From the IMG/VR virus record IMGVR_UViG_3300010354_000848, positions 1-20,815 of that record: a stretch of DNA of 20,815 nucleotides, one strand, 5' to 3'. Shown piece by piece: positions 8,873 to 15,620 of this stretch. The notes under the pieces were generated by a model. That model saw only the letters and a program-made list of their open reading frames with translations, was not told the origin of the DNA and made no database searches. The stretch comes from a virus. A program made the translations under genes and the position numbers. How positions within the stretch are numbered: the stretch's first letter is position 1; each line of letters starts with the position of its first letter.

Positions 8873-10134
8873 TGGCATATATTTTAAATAAAACTAATGG
8901 ATCAGTTGTAGCAATAGTTCAAGATGCTAGTCTTGACACTACTACAGATTTAACTTTTTTAGGAAGAAATTACGCCGGATACGGTGAAATACAAAATGAA
9001 AATTTCTTAAAACTTTTAGAAAATTTTTCTAATTCAACTGAACCATCGAAGCCTATTGAAGGTCAGTTATGGTATGATTCTAACAATAACAGAATCAATT
9101 TATACAATGGTGCAAGTTGGAAAGGACTTGCAAATTTAGATATTTCAGAAACAGACCCTTCTGAGACAAAGACTTATTATCAGGGAGATTTGTGGTATGA
9201 TAATACAAATCAACAGATATATGTTTATAATGGAAATAATTTTGTATTAGTAGGACCACCTAGTTCAAATGATTTAATTGCTTCTTGGAAAGGATCTTAC
9301 GAAATAAGTTCATCTATTGGAACCCAAGGAGCATCTTTATATAATATTAAAGCGGTAATAGGTAGCGATGATCAAGTTGTAGCCATTGTTAGCAATAATG
9401 AATATGCTGTTTCTAGTTCACCGTCAAGTGATAGTTATCCCGTAGCAGGATTAACTAATTATATTAAGAGAGGGATTACATTAACAGGTGCCAATCCTGA
9501 TACAGGATCAACTAAGTTATCAGGATATTATTTTTGGGGAACGGCTGCAGAGGCCCTTACAGCTGATACTGCTACCTACGCTAAATCTGCGTTAAGTTTT
9601 AATTTCACAACCACCAACGCTAACACAGATTTTTATGTTCCATTTTTGTCAACAAGCACTAGTACGCCTCAGGTATTTGTAAGTAGTTCTACAGCAGGAT
9701 TACTATATAATCCAAATACAAATATTTTAAAAGTAACAGCATCTGCTGCTCTTTATAGTGATATTGCTGAAAGATATCATGCCGATGGGCCATATGCAGA
9801 AGGCACAGTGCTGGTTATCGGTGGAAAATTTGACGTTACTATTTCTAAGAATGATGCAGATGTCAGTGTGGCGGGAATAGTAAGTACAAAGCCTGCTTAT
9901 AGGATGAATGAAGGTGCAGGCGACCAATCAACTCATCCGTTTATTGCCTTAAAAGGAAGAGTTCCGTGTAGGGTTACTGGTAGAGTTCATAAGGGTGAAC
10001 TACTTGTTACCAGTAAGATTCCTGGGCATGGGAGAGCCTTCGAAAAAACAGACAGTCCAAATGCTGTATTTGCTAAGGCTTTAGAAAGCCATCATTCCGA
10101 AGGGCAAGGCGTAGTTGAGGTTATGGTTTTTTAA
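8872..10134 (+). CDS. Tail-fibre-like protein, paralogue with C-terminal AERY domain
   Basis: This 420-residue protein has an ATG that shares one base with the previous stop (TAATG). The N-terminus repeats the shared module with GRNYAGYGE, NFLKLLENF, GQLWYD (64-69) and GDLWYD (105-110). From residue 296 a compact C-terminal domain begins with SDIAERYHAD and continues through GTVLVIGG, AGIVSTKPAY, ALKGRVPCRV and VFAKALES to the end. This domain closes many marine T4-like fibre and structural proteins, and resembles the autoproteolytic or chaperone-like C-terminal domains of phage fibres, although I see no proven cleavage site. It is the last gene of the plus-strand run, and its TAA overlaps the thyA stop on the other strand. 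Confidence 0.78.
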   Translation: MAYILNKTNGSVVAIVQDASLDTTTDLTFLGRNYAGYGEIQNENFLKLLENFSNSTEPSKPIEGQLWYDSNNNRINLYNGASWKGLANLDISETDPSETKTYYQGDLWYDNTNQQIYVYNGNNFVLVGPPSSNDLIASWKGSYEISSSIGTQGASLYNIKAVIGSDDQVVAIVSNNEYAVSSSPSSDSYPVAGLTNYIKRGITLTGANPDTGSTKLSGYYFWGTAAEALTADTATYAKSALSFNFTTTNANTDFYVPFLSTSTSTPQVFVSSSTAGLLYNPNTNILKVTASAALYSDIAERYHADGPYAEGTVLVIGGKFDVTISKNDADVSVAGIVSTKPAYRMNEGAGDQSTHPFIALKGRVPCRVTGRVHKGELLVTSKIPGHGRAFEKTDSPNAVFAKALESHHSEGQGVVEVMVF

Positions 10135-11018
10135 ACAGCCATCTCCGCCTTAATGGCATCGTGACAATTGTAATCAATTAATTCAATATCAGACATTGTA
10201 AATTTTGTAATGTCTGATATTTCTTTATTTAGATTCAGTATAGGCATTTTTAGAGGTTTTCTAGATAATTGCTCTTGAACTTGCTTCACATGATTTTTAT
10301 ATATGTGTGCATCTCCAAAGGATATAACTAATTCTTTAACCCCTAGGCCGCATACTTGAGATAATAAATGTGTGAATAGCGCATAACTGGCTATGTTAAA
10401 TGGCACTCCAAGAAACATGTCTGCACTGCGTTGGTACATATGACAACTTAGTTTTTTATCTTTAGTAACATAAAACTGGCTCATCATATGACATGGGGGT
10501 AATGCCATAATGTCTAATTCACCTGGATTCCATGCTGTAATTATATGCCTTCTGCTATAAGGATCTTTCTTTAAACCATCAACTAAGTCAATTAATTGAT
10601 CATGATTTTGAAGAACTACTTTATTAATCCTGATGAGAGGTTTGCGCCAACGCCGCCATTGAACACCATAGATTCTACCTAAGTCTCCCGGGTGGCGTTG
10701 CAATCTTTTGCTTGTCCAATAAGATGCTTGAGCATTATCTGTCCAGATTGTTCTTTTATCAGAATATCGATCACCGTGCAGTAATTCACGCAATCGAAAT
10801 TCATCTCCGCTGCCCTCAATGAACCACAAGAGTTCACTTACCACTGATTTCCATGCAAGTTTTTTAGTGGTAATAGCAGGGAACCCCTCTTCTAAATTAA
10901 AACGCATCTGTATGCCAAACTTAGATAGCGTTCCGGTTCCCGTGCGATCGTCTCTACTTTCTCCTGTTTCTAAAATAGATCTAAGAGCATTCAGGTATTC
11001 TATTTCAGACTTGTTCAT
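10131..11018 (-). CDS. thyA: Thymidylate synthase (ThyA type)
   Basis: This 295-residue enzyme would methylate dUMP to dTMP with methylene-tetrahydrofolate. Family motifs are all present: DRTGTGTLSKFG (24-35), the paired Arg156-Arg157 that bind phosphate, catalytic Cys176 in LPPCHMMSQFYV, QRSADMFLGVPFN with Asn208, and FGDAHIY (234-240). Asn208 sits where family members use Asn to select dUMP. dCMP hydroxymethylases carry Asp there, so a hydroxymethylase is unlikely. The length is near that of related phage and bacterial enzymes. Its start overlaps the upstream gene by 14 bases with no strong ribosome binding site, so it is probably translated by coupling as the last gene of its operon. It supplies dTMP for replication of an AT-rich genome. 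Confidence 0.96.
   Translation of the reverse strand: MNKSEIEYLNALRSILETGESRDDRTGTGTLSKFGIQMRFNLEEGFPAITTKKLAWKSVVSELLWFIEGSGDEFRLRELLHGDRYSDKRTIWTDNAQASYWTSKRLQRHPGDLGRIYGVQWRRWRKPLIRINKVVLQNHDQLIDLVDGLKKDPYSRRHIITAWNPGELDIMALPPCHMMSQFYVTKDKKLSCHMYQRSADMFLGVPFNIASYALFTHLLSQVCGLGVKELVISFGDAHIYKNHVKQVQEQLSRKPLKMPILNLNKEISDITKFTMSDIELIDYNCHDAIKAEMAV
10185..10230 (+). terminator. Hairpin inside thyA, possible terminator for the plus-strand structural genes
   Basis: A perfect 13-base inverted repeat (10185-10197 and 10209-10221) surrounds an 11-base loop. On the plus strand it is followed by the T-rich run TCTTTATTT. It starts 51 bases after the stop of the last structural gene, in the right place to end that transcript, yet lies within the 3' end of thyA on the other strand. 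The stem has only four G-C pairs, so it would be a weak terminator. On the minus strand it simply encodes thyA residues 267-278 (ISDI...MSDI) and has no T-run after it. Confidence 0.45.
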
Positions 11019-11670
11019 CTACAGATTTTGTTTTCTTTGAAGATTGTGTTTTTTTAGGCTTAGGGGGTTCCATTTCTTCGGCTTTTCTTCTTAGGGCCTG
11101 TGCTTCTTTGAACAACTTATCAGCCATTGATCTAAGGTCTGCTGCGGTAACAGGCTCATTTGGTTGAACTACTGCTCCTTCATACCCAGGATGATAAGGT
11201 GCATCTTCTACTAATTTTTTATTTTCTTGAGAATCAGCAGGTGGAACAATAGATTTAGTATCTTGTTTTTCTGATTCTTTTAGAGAGCCATCTTCTCGAA
11301 GTGCTAACTCTGATACACTAACACCTCTGTCTTTAGCAATTAATTCATTTAATTGGTCTAAAGGGACTTGTGTTACTGAGTTCGGAGTCATTAATACCAT
11401 ATTGGTAGGTACTTTTTTAAGATGTCCGTTGGTATGAAGATACGCTAGCATTACACTTCCATCTGGGAATCGTCTTGTTGCTAAGACTTCAGCAAGTTCA
11501 TACGCTTGTTGCCCTGAATCACTTTCAATTAAACTCATCAGTGAGTCATGATGACTATCAGGTAACCCTTGTGTACCAACGACTAATGCATTGGTAGCAT
11601 CGTTTGGTAAAGTTCTGTAAACTACAGCTAGTCTAGCAGAATTATTCTTCATTTTGCCCACATGTTTCAT
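11005..11670 (-). CDS. Conserved T4-like phage protein of unknown function
   Basis: This 221-residue protein starts at an ATG with a strong AAGGAG five bases upstream, placed directly after the preceding stop. Residues 1-110 form a compact domain with MKHVGKMKNN, VVYRTLPNDATNALVVGTQ, LATRRFPDGSVML and VPTNMVLMTPNSV, a type found in cyanophages and their relatives. Residues 120-170 are low-complexity and charged, and the C-terminal 50 residues form a Lys/Glu-rich predicted coiled coil ending in a basic tail. No catalytic motif is visible and the function is unknown. It lies between a 71-residue gene and thyA, sharing 14 bases with the latter, and appears to be part of the VWA-to-thyA operon. 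Confidence 0.75.
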   Translation of the reverse strand: MKHVGKMKNNSARLAVVYRTLPNDATNALVVGTQGLPDSHHDSLMSLIESDSGQQAYELAEVLATRRFPDGSVMLAYLHTNGHLKKVPTNMVLMTPNSVTQVPLDQLNELIAKDRGVSVSELALREDGSLKESEKQDTKSIVPPADSQENKKLVEDAPYHPGYEGAVVQPNEPVTAADLRSMADKLFKEAQALRRKAEEMEPPKPKKTQSSKKTKSVDEQV

Positions 11671-11679
11671 GGGAACTCC

Positions 11680-11895
11680 TTATTTGTTTTCTTGTTTAGA
11701 TTGAGATGCGATTGCTTGCAAAAATGTGCTTAGTTTGTCATAAGCGGCACCTACACTTGACAGTTCTCCGGCCTGGAAAGCACCGCGTCTTACTGCTGCT
11801 TCTAACACCTGTTTGATATTATTAAGATCGTTTACAGTTAGTTCTGGAGTTACTGCACCATCATTACCTTCTGTCATTTGTTCTTGATTTTCCAT
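11680..11895 (-). CDS. Small conserved phage protein
   Basis: This 71-residue acidic protein has an ATG preceded by AGGAG six bases upstream, so the start is well supported. After a disordered Gln/Glu/Gly-rich first 17 residues it has a predicted helical part with LTVNDLNNIKQVLEAAVRRGAF and LSSVGAAYDKLSTFLQAI. A similar ELT..DL..I pattern followed by RGAF and VG..Y.KL is familiar to me from small proteins of cyanophages, where the function is unknown. It has no membrane segment or catalytic residues. It sits eight bases downstream of the 95-residue gene and nine upstream of the 221-residue gene in one operon. Confidence 0.7.
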   Translation of the reverse strand: MENQEQMTEGNDGAVTPELTVNDLNNIKQVLEAAVRRGAFQAGELSSVGAAYDKLSTFLQAIASQSKQENK

Positions 11896-11903
11896 TTTTT
11901 CTC

Positions 11904-12191
11904 CTATTTTTTATGTAAAAATTGGCACCCTATACTTAACATGGTAATTTCTTTAGGATCTTCTAACCCAATTACAGTTATTTGTGTAACTTTTTTTGTT
12001 GTCTTATCCAGTGTTATAGTATGCTCAATTGCATATCTACTATTTAAGTGGTAGTTAATCCATTGGTCTATTTTTTTGATATCTAAATAGCCTGTTTCTA
12101 ATTCTAAAGTAGCAAAGTGTTCTGGGATGAAGTTTAATTTCCTCAAGCCCAGAACATCTAATGGATTTAGTTCTCCTCTATTCAAACTCAT
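11904..12191 (-). CDS. Hypothetical protein, 95 residues
   Basis: The ATG at 12191 overlaps the stop of the VWA gene in an ATGA arrangement, so translation is likely coupled to the VWA gene. The protein is 95 residues long. It begins MSLNRGELNPLDVLGLRKLNF, has an acidic helical middle (HFATLELETGYLDIKKIDQWI) and ends with beta-type sequence and LHKK. I recognise no family and see no catalytic motif, signal peptide or membrane segment. Coupling to the VWA gene suggests it may act together with it, but that is inference from gene order only. Confidence 0.65.
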   Translation of the reverse strand: MSLNRGELNPLDVLGLRKLNFIPEHFATLELETGYLDIKKIDQWINYHLNSRYAIEHTITLDKTTKKVTQITVIGLEDPKEITMLSIGCQFLHKK

Positions 12192-13450
12192 TTGTAATAG
12201 GCGTACTGACCAAATGGAGGAACAATGGACTCATCGCCGTGAATAATAAACAAGGTATCACAGTAATCCTCATCACCCCAACTACCACAGGGATAGCCAT
12301 CTGTAAACATGATAAAGCGTTTTGGAGTTATACCCTCTTCTTTCATAAAATTGTAATTGGCTTCGAAATCAGTGCCTCCGCCACCTTTAATTTTATAATC
12401 TAAAAGATCGTCTTTGGTATCTCCAGTAAATTCTGCGTAATTGTAAACTTCTGTATCAAAACACCAAAGGTTAATTTTAAAGTCTCTGTATTCATCCATA
12501 ATACCCTTGACCTCACTAATGAAGTCTTTGGCTTGATGATCACCGATACTACCGCTCATATCGATGCCAACACTGATATCTATAGTTTCCTCATTCATAA
12601 GTCCAGGCAATACAGCACCGGTGTGCTGACTACGACGATTTGGACGATTAAAACTAAAGTCACTTTTGATAAGGCTTTGGATATTCATACGTAGCATTTG
12701 CCGCCAATCCATTTTAGGCTCGGTTAAGTCTTTGATCATACGCTGGATTCCTGCCGGAACTTTACCTGCACCGGCACTCTGCGCAGCGGCGATCATAGCC
12801 TCTTTGATCTCATCACGGATCTGCTGGCGTTCTGCCTTACTCAAACGAGGACGCTTGCCCTTACCAGGTTTATCGCCGTCCTCACAATCACCACCATCAT
12901 CACCGTCCTCATCGTCGAGGTGATCGTCTAACAATTCACCCAAGTCTTCCGGATGGATTTTCTCCGCCCCAGCATATAGAATGGCATAGATTTCTTCATA
13001 AGATTTTCCACGATATTTGTCATCTTGGAAGATCCTAATCCAACTTGGAACCGTGCCAATTTTTTCATCTTTAAGAATTTGGTTGGCAGCATAGTCAGCG
13101 GCAATGTTGGCTAATTTGGGATCACGACCTTCACGACGTCCCATATGATCGAAGATGTTATGTAGGACTTCATGGGCAAAGCCAAACTCGCATTCTTTTG
13201 GACTGAGTTCGTTTACAAAGCCATTATTGTAGTAGAAGTTTCTGCCATCAGTGGCTAAAGTTTGGCACCAATCGCTGGCTTCAATCATCTTCATACGAGT
13301 GGCTAAATTGCCAAAAAACGGATGACGCAGTAACAAACCTACACGAGCAGTTACCAATTTGTCAACAATTTTAGCCTGCTCTTGAGCAGTAAAAGTCTTA
13401 CCTTCCCACTTGGGCTTTGATATTTTAGAACCTTTCATCACTGAAGTCAT
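12188..13450 (-). CDS. VWA-domain protein with N-terminal putative zinc metallopeptidase (DUF2201 type)
   Basis: The start at 13450 is chosen because GGAG lies six bases upstream; a longer frame begins at 13477 without such a site. The 420-residue protein has a HEVLH zinc-binding motif (93-97, with a further His at 102) in the N-terminal half, an acidic Asp/Glu-rich linker around 174-193, and a VWA-like domain from about 288. The VWA domain has the metal-site motif DMSGS (297-301), GGGGTDF (356-362) and FTDGYP (382-387). This two-domain layout is the DUF2201 pattern, whose members often lie beside a MoxR-type ATPase. Here the ATPase is the next gene upstream. Such pairs are thought to remodel or process protein partners; the substrate is unknown. 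Confidence 0.85.
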   Translation of the reverse strand: MTSVMKGSKISKPKWEGKTFTAQEQAKIVDKLVTARVGLLLRHPFFGNLATRMKMIEASDWCQTLATDGRNFYYNNGFVNELSPKECEFGFAHEVLHNIFDHMGRREGRDPKLANIAADYAANQILKDEKIGTVPSWIRIFQDDKYRGKSYEEIYAILYAGAEKIHPEDLGELLDDHLDDEDGDDGGDCEDGDKPGKGKRPRLSKAERQQIRDEIKEAMIAAAQSAGAGKVPAGIQRMIKDLTEPKMDWRQMLRMNIQSLIKSDFSFNRPNRRSQHTGAVLPGLMNEETIDISVGIDMSGSIGDHQAKDFISEVKGIMDEYRDFKINLWCFDTEVYNYAEFTGDTKDDLLDYKIKGGGGTDFEANYNFMKEEGITPKRFIMFTDGYPCGSWGDEDYCDTLFIIHGDESIVPPFGQYAYYK

Positions 13451-13456
13451 ATATTT

Positions 13457-13460
13457 CTCC
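13457..13460 (-). promoter_or_regulatory. Shine-Dalgarno site deciding the VWA gene start
   Basis: GGAG on the minus strand stands six bases before the ATG at 13450, in the sequence read as ggagaaatatATG. The in-frame ATG at 13477 has no comparable site, so the shorter start is preferred. Confidence 0.7.
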
Positions 13461-13479
13461 GTTGTTTTACTATACACAT

Positions 13480-13508
13480 ATTATATATTCACTTTGCTTT
13501 AAGAGCAA
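13480..13508 (-). promoter_or_regulatory. Sigma70-type promoter upstream of the VWA-thyA operon
   Basis: Read on the minus strand, a perfect TATAAT -10 element (13485-13480) is preceded by TTGCTC (13508-13503) with a 17-base spacer. The -35 matches only three of six consensus bases. The predicted transcript would start near 13473 and give a leader of about 20 bases before the ATG at 13450. The site follows directly after the ATPase gene's terminator, so the VWA-to-thyA genes probably form a separate transcript. Confidence 0.55.
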
Positions 13509-13510
13509 GC

Positions 13511-13536
13511 AAAAAAGGCCCTTGCGGGCCCTTTTT
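13511..13536 (-). terminator. Rho-independent terminator after the MoxR-type ATPase gene
   Basis: On the minus strand a hairpin with a 5-pair G-C stem (GGCCC/GGGCC) and a GCAA loop is flanked by A- and T-runs and followed by six T residues. The stem has an extra base that would form a bulge. It begins within the ATPase stop codon, leaving no doubt about which gene it serves. The T-rich run on both sides means it could also work on plus-strand transcripts. Confidence 0.75.
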
Positions 13537-14617
13537 AACCTTCCATTGCTTGGATAATATACTTGCCATACTTGTCGTGGAAGCGATCGAAGTTCTTCAA
13601 TTTTGAAGCATCAAACGGTAAAGCATAGTTAGTTAAGGCAACTTTGGCACCCATAACAACTAACTCAGTTGGGAAATTATCCATCATAAAACCAAAGAAG
13701 TTATCTGCCATATTATCCCAACCTTTGACTTTCTTCTTGTCTGCCTCTTGGAGTTCATAACACATACTGATAGTCAAAGAATACATTGCCGAGATCTCTT
13801 TTACAGAGAACTCTTTTACCTTACCACTAAGGATATCTTCTGGTTTGGGCATTTGTTTGGCAACCTTACGGTGTGCCATAAACTTCACAGCAAGCCCTTC
13901 ACCTACAGCACCGGATACCAAATCAGTAAGGGTGGTGTCACTGATGTCATCATCTTCCAAAAGATCGCTTACAAATGACCACGAACGTGGAGTAGCAAAC
14001 GAGCGGCTTGCACTCTTTGGGTCAAAGTCATAGAGATCCTGTTTGGCAAAACCAACATAGCCTACAACCTGTTCATGAATACGATTGGCAGTAGCCCACT
14101 GAAGCCAATCTTCAAAGTCTACAGCAAGTTCCAAATGGATGAAACGGTTAGCCAACGGAGCAGGCATACGATAAGTTACACCCTTGTCCGCTTCACGGTT
14201 ACCAGCAGCCACAATGTCTACACCATCTGGCAAACGATACGTGCCTACACGACGGTTAAGAATGAGCTGGTAAGCGGCAGCCTGAGTAGCCGGAGCCGCA
14301 GAGTTGAGTTCATCTAAAAACAAGATAGCCTTACTATCCGGATCTGAGGGAAGCTCCGAAGGAGGAGCCCAAGTCATAGTATTGGCTTGACTGTTGTAAT
14401 ATGGGATACCTTTGATGTCAGTAGGTTCCCAAAGACTCAAACGAACGTCAATAACCTCACGATCCTGTTCAGAACCAATCTGTTTGACAATGTCTGACTT
14501 GCCAATACCTGGGGGGCCCCACATGAAGATTGGACGCTTCTTGCTCATTGCTTTACGGATAGAAGCCTTGGCACCATTTGGGGTAACAGTGCGATTTGCG
14601 GACATTTCTTTTGCCAT
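13535..14617 (-). CDS. MoxR-type AAA+ ATPase
   Basis: This 360-residue protein has Walker A GPPGIGKS (34-41), Walker B ILFLDEL (98-104), sensor-1 Asn140 in VAAGN and Arg158 in LANRF as a likely arginine finger. An AAA+ core of this kind with LSLWEPTDIKG and a QAAAYQLILNRRVG loop fits the MoxR/AAA_5 group, which uses ATP hydrolysis to remodel client proteins. The C-terminal third, past about residue 230, is a helical region without a further motif. It has its own promoter, ends in a terminator and stands directly upstream of a VWA/metallopeptidase gene, the usual partner of MoxR ATPases. The client in the phage cycle is unknown. Base composition here is clearly richer in G+C than in the plus-strand virion genes. 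Confidence 0.9.
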   Translation of the reverse strand: MAKEMSANRTVTPNGAKASIRKAMSKKRPIFMWGPPGIGKSDIVKQIGSEQDREVIDVRLSLWEPTDIKGIPYYNSQANTMTWAPPSELPSDPDSKAILFLDELNSAAPATQAAAYQLILNRRVGTYRLPDGVDIVAAGNREADKGVTYRMPAPLANRFIHLELAVDFEDWLQWATANRIHEQVVGYVGFAKQDLYDFDPKSASRSFATPRSWSFVSDLLEDDDISDTTLTDLVSGAVGEGLAVKFMAHRKVAKQMPKPEDILSGKVKEFSVKEISAMYSLTISMCYELQEADKKKVKGWDNMADNFFGFMMDNFPTELVVMGAKVALTNYALPFDASKLKNFDRFHDKYGKYIIQAMEG

Positions 14618-14666
14618 TTATATCTCTCTATAAAGTTATACTACAAAAATTTGTTTACGAGTCTCT

Positions 14667-14695
14667 ATTATAGTGAGGTATTAGTGTTTTGTCAA
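14667..14695 (-). promoter_or_regulatory. Consensus sigma70 promoter of the MoxR-type ATPase gene
   Basis: The minus strand has TTGACA (14695-14690), a 17-base spacer and TATAAT (14672-14667), an exact match to both consensus hexamers and the optimal spacing. The expected start near 14660 leaves a leader of about 42 bases before ATG 14617, where GAGAG forms a modest ribosome binding site. The TGA stop of the preceding gene is embedded in the -35 hexamer. A host-polymerase early promoter is the natural reading. Confidence 0.85.
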
Positions 14696-15078
14696 CTAGT
14701 TTTTTCTTTATTTCTAGTGTGTGATTTATGCCACAGTTTTAGGTTCCCAGAAAATAAAACCATTTGAACAGCAGTCTTTTCACCAAACACAAATATTTCT
14801 TTTTTATTTAGATAAAATGGGCAATCAATGGTATTGTCTAACCAAATTATAAATTTGTTTTCGAATACTTCGATTTCTTTTTCAAACTTAATATGGTAAA
14901 ATTTAATATCTGCCTTTTTAAGGGCTTCGAAACCTAGTGGAGTTAACCAAAATCCACCTTTTGATTTATTTCTAGTACTCTGCCACCAGATTTTGGTGTA
15001 GGTTTTTATATTTTTAGGGCTAGGTTCTACACCTAGTTCTCTCATAACATATTCGGTAATTTTAGTTTTTTGGTTCAT
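14692..15078 (-). CDS. Conserved T4-like phage hypothetical protein
   Basis: This 128-residue protein starts at an ATG lying inside the last codons of the preceding gene (17-base overlap), so its translation is probably coupled. It contains KIWWQSTRNKSKGGFWLTPLGFEAL, then WLDNTIDCPFYLNKKEIFVFGEK and AVQMVLFSGNLKLW, a pattern I associate with a small conserved family in T4-like cyanophages. The C-terminus is basic. No catalytic motif or membrane segment was seen and the function is unknown. Its TGA stop forms part of the -35 element of the ATPase promoter. Confidence 0.75.
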   Translation of the reverse strand: MNQKTKITEYVMRELGVEPSPKNIKTYTKIWWQSTRNKSKGGFWLTPLGFEALKKADIKFYHIKFEKEIEVFENKFIIWLDNTIDCPFYLNKKEIFVFGEKTAVQMVLFSGNLKLWHKSHTRNKEKTS

Positions 15079-15364
15079 CTACAAGCTTTTCGCCTGTGGT
15101 TAATTTAAACACAGAAAAATCTTTGGTATTAAATTGTTTGTTGAGTTTTTCTGCTAAATTAAAGGCATGTCCTGCATTTGAGAAACTGACTTTTTTATAT
15201 TTCGGACCAATTTGTTGGGAGACTATACCTGTGGTAGTTTTTAAATTAATAGGTTTATCTTTGTAAAAGACTGCCCATATCGCTTCTGCATCTAAAATTT
15301 GATCTGTTTTATAATTTTTTTTATTTGTTATTTCTAAAAGTATTTGAGGTTTAGGTCTACTCAC
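15062..15364 (-). CDS. Conserved T4-like phage hypothetical protein, GTG start
   Basis: The protein has 100 residues and starts at a GTG, which is the first codon of MSRPKPQILLE. GGAGA lies about ten bases upstream. It has KTDQILDAEAIWAVFYKDKPINLKT and PKYKKVSFSNAGHAFNLAEKLN, a pattern that I recall from small conserved proteins of T4-like cyanophages, with no known function. The Lys-rich composition gives a basic protein. Unlike its neighbours it is preceded by an unusual leader: an eight-base inverted repeat with the ribosome binding site in its loop and a candidate late promoter overlapping the repeat. That suggests separate, possibly stage-specific expression. Confidence 0.75.
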   Translation of the reverse strand: MSRPKPQILLEITNKKNYKTDQILDAEAIWAVFYKDKPINLKTTTGIVSQQIGPKYKKVSFSNAGHAFNLAEKLNKQFNTKDFSVFKLTTGEKLVDEPKN

Positions 15365-15365
15365 A

Positions 15366-15392
15366 ATATACGCTCTCCAAATATGCGTATAT
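15366..15392 (-). promoter_or_regulatory. Leader hairpin holding the ribosome binding site of the GTG-start gene
   Basis: Perfect eight-base arms (15385-15392 and 15366-15373, minus-strand ATATACGC and GCGTATAT) enclose an 11-base loop that contains GGAGA. The stem ends one base before the GTG start codon. A readthrough transcript could fold here and change access to the ribosome, whereas a transcript started at the adjoining late-type promoter would lack most of the first arm. The functional reading is inference. Confidence 0.45.
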
Positions 15393-15399
15393 ATTTATC
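15391..15399 (-). promoter_or_regulatory. Candidate T4-type late promoter, overlapping the leader hairpin
   Basis: The minus strand reads GATAAATAT, identical to the motif at 5407-5415 on the plus strand. If it works like a T4 late promoter the transcript would begin near 15386, within the first arm of the hairpin and about 22 bases before the GTG at 15364. It sits in a 40-base gap between two genes. Confidence 0.45.
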
Positions 15400-15404
15400 A
15401 AATT

Positions 15405-15620
15405 TTAAAATCTGCCACCGTCCATTTTTATGGATATAGATTCTGGTGCTTTAGGTTGACTATCCATATTGCCTACTAACCTAGCCATTACGGCACTTAT
15501 GCTAGATGCTAGGTCACTTACTTCTTTTTGAGAAAGCGTTAGATTTTTTTGATTTGATTTGATAAGAATTTTGGCTTTTTCTAAAAAATCTTCAATCGGA
15601 TATGTATTAAGAGGTTTCAT
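15405..15620 (-). CDS. Small phage protein, 71 residues
   Basis: The ATG at 15620 overlaps the stop of the preceding gene (ATGA), and no separate ribosome binding site is visible, so translation should be coupled. The protein has a Lys-rich helical N-terminal half (IEDFLEKAKILIKSNQKNL) and a VSDLASSISAVMARLVG helix, then a Pro/Ser-rich tail ending in MDGGRF. I recognise the general type from T4-like phages but cannot name it. It is the last gene of the operon that begins with the homing endonuclease. No catalytic motif is seen. Confidence 0.65.
   Translation of the reverse strand: MKPLNTYPIEDFLEKAKILIKSNQKNLTLSQKEVSDLASSISAVMARLVGNMDSQPKAPESISIKMDGGRF

Noticed and set aside
10131-11018. Possibility that the enzyme is a dCMP hydroxymethylase rather than thymidylate synthase.
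   Set aside because: Residue 208, in the GVPFN motif, is Asn as in dUMP-specific thymidylate synthases, not Asp as in the hydroxymethylases.
12666-12923. Plus-strand open frame of 85 codons rich in Ser, Ile and Pro.
   Set aside because: It is the complement of the acidic linker and VWA region and its low complexity comes from that coding strand.
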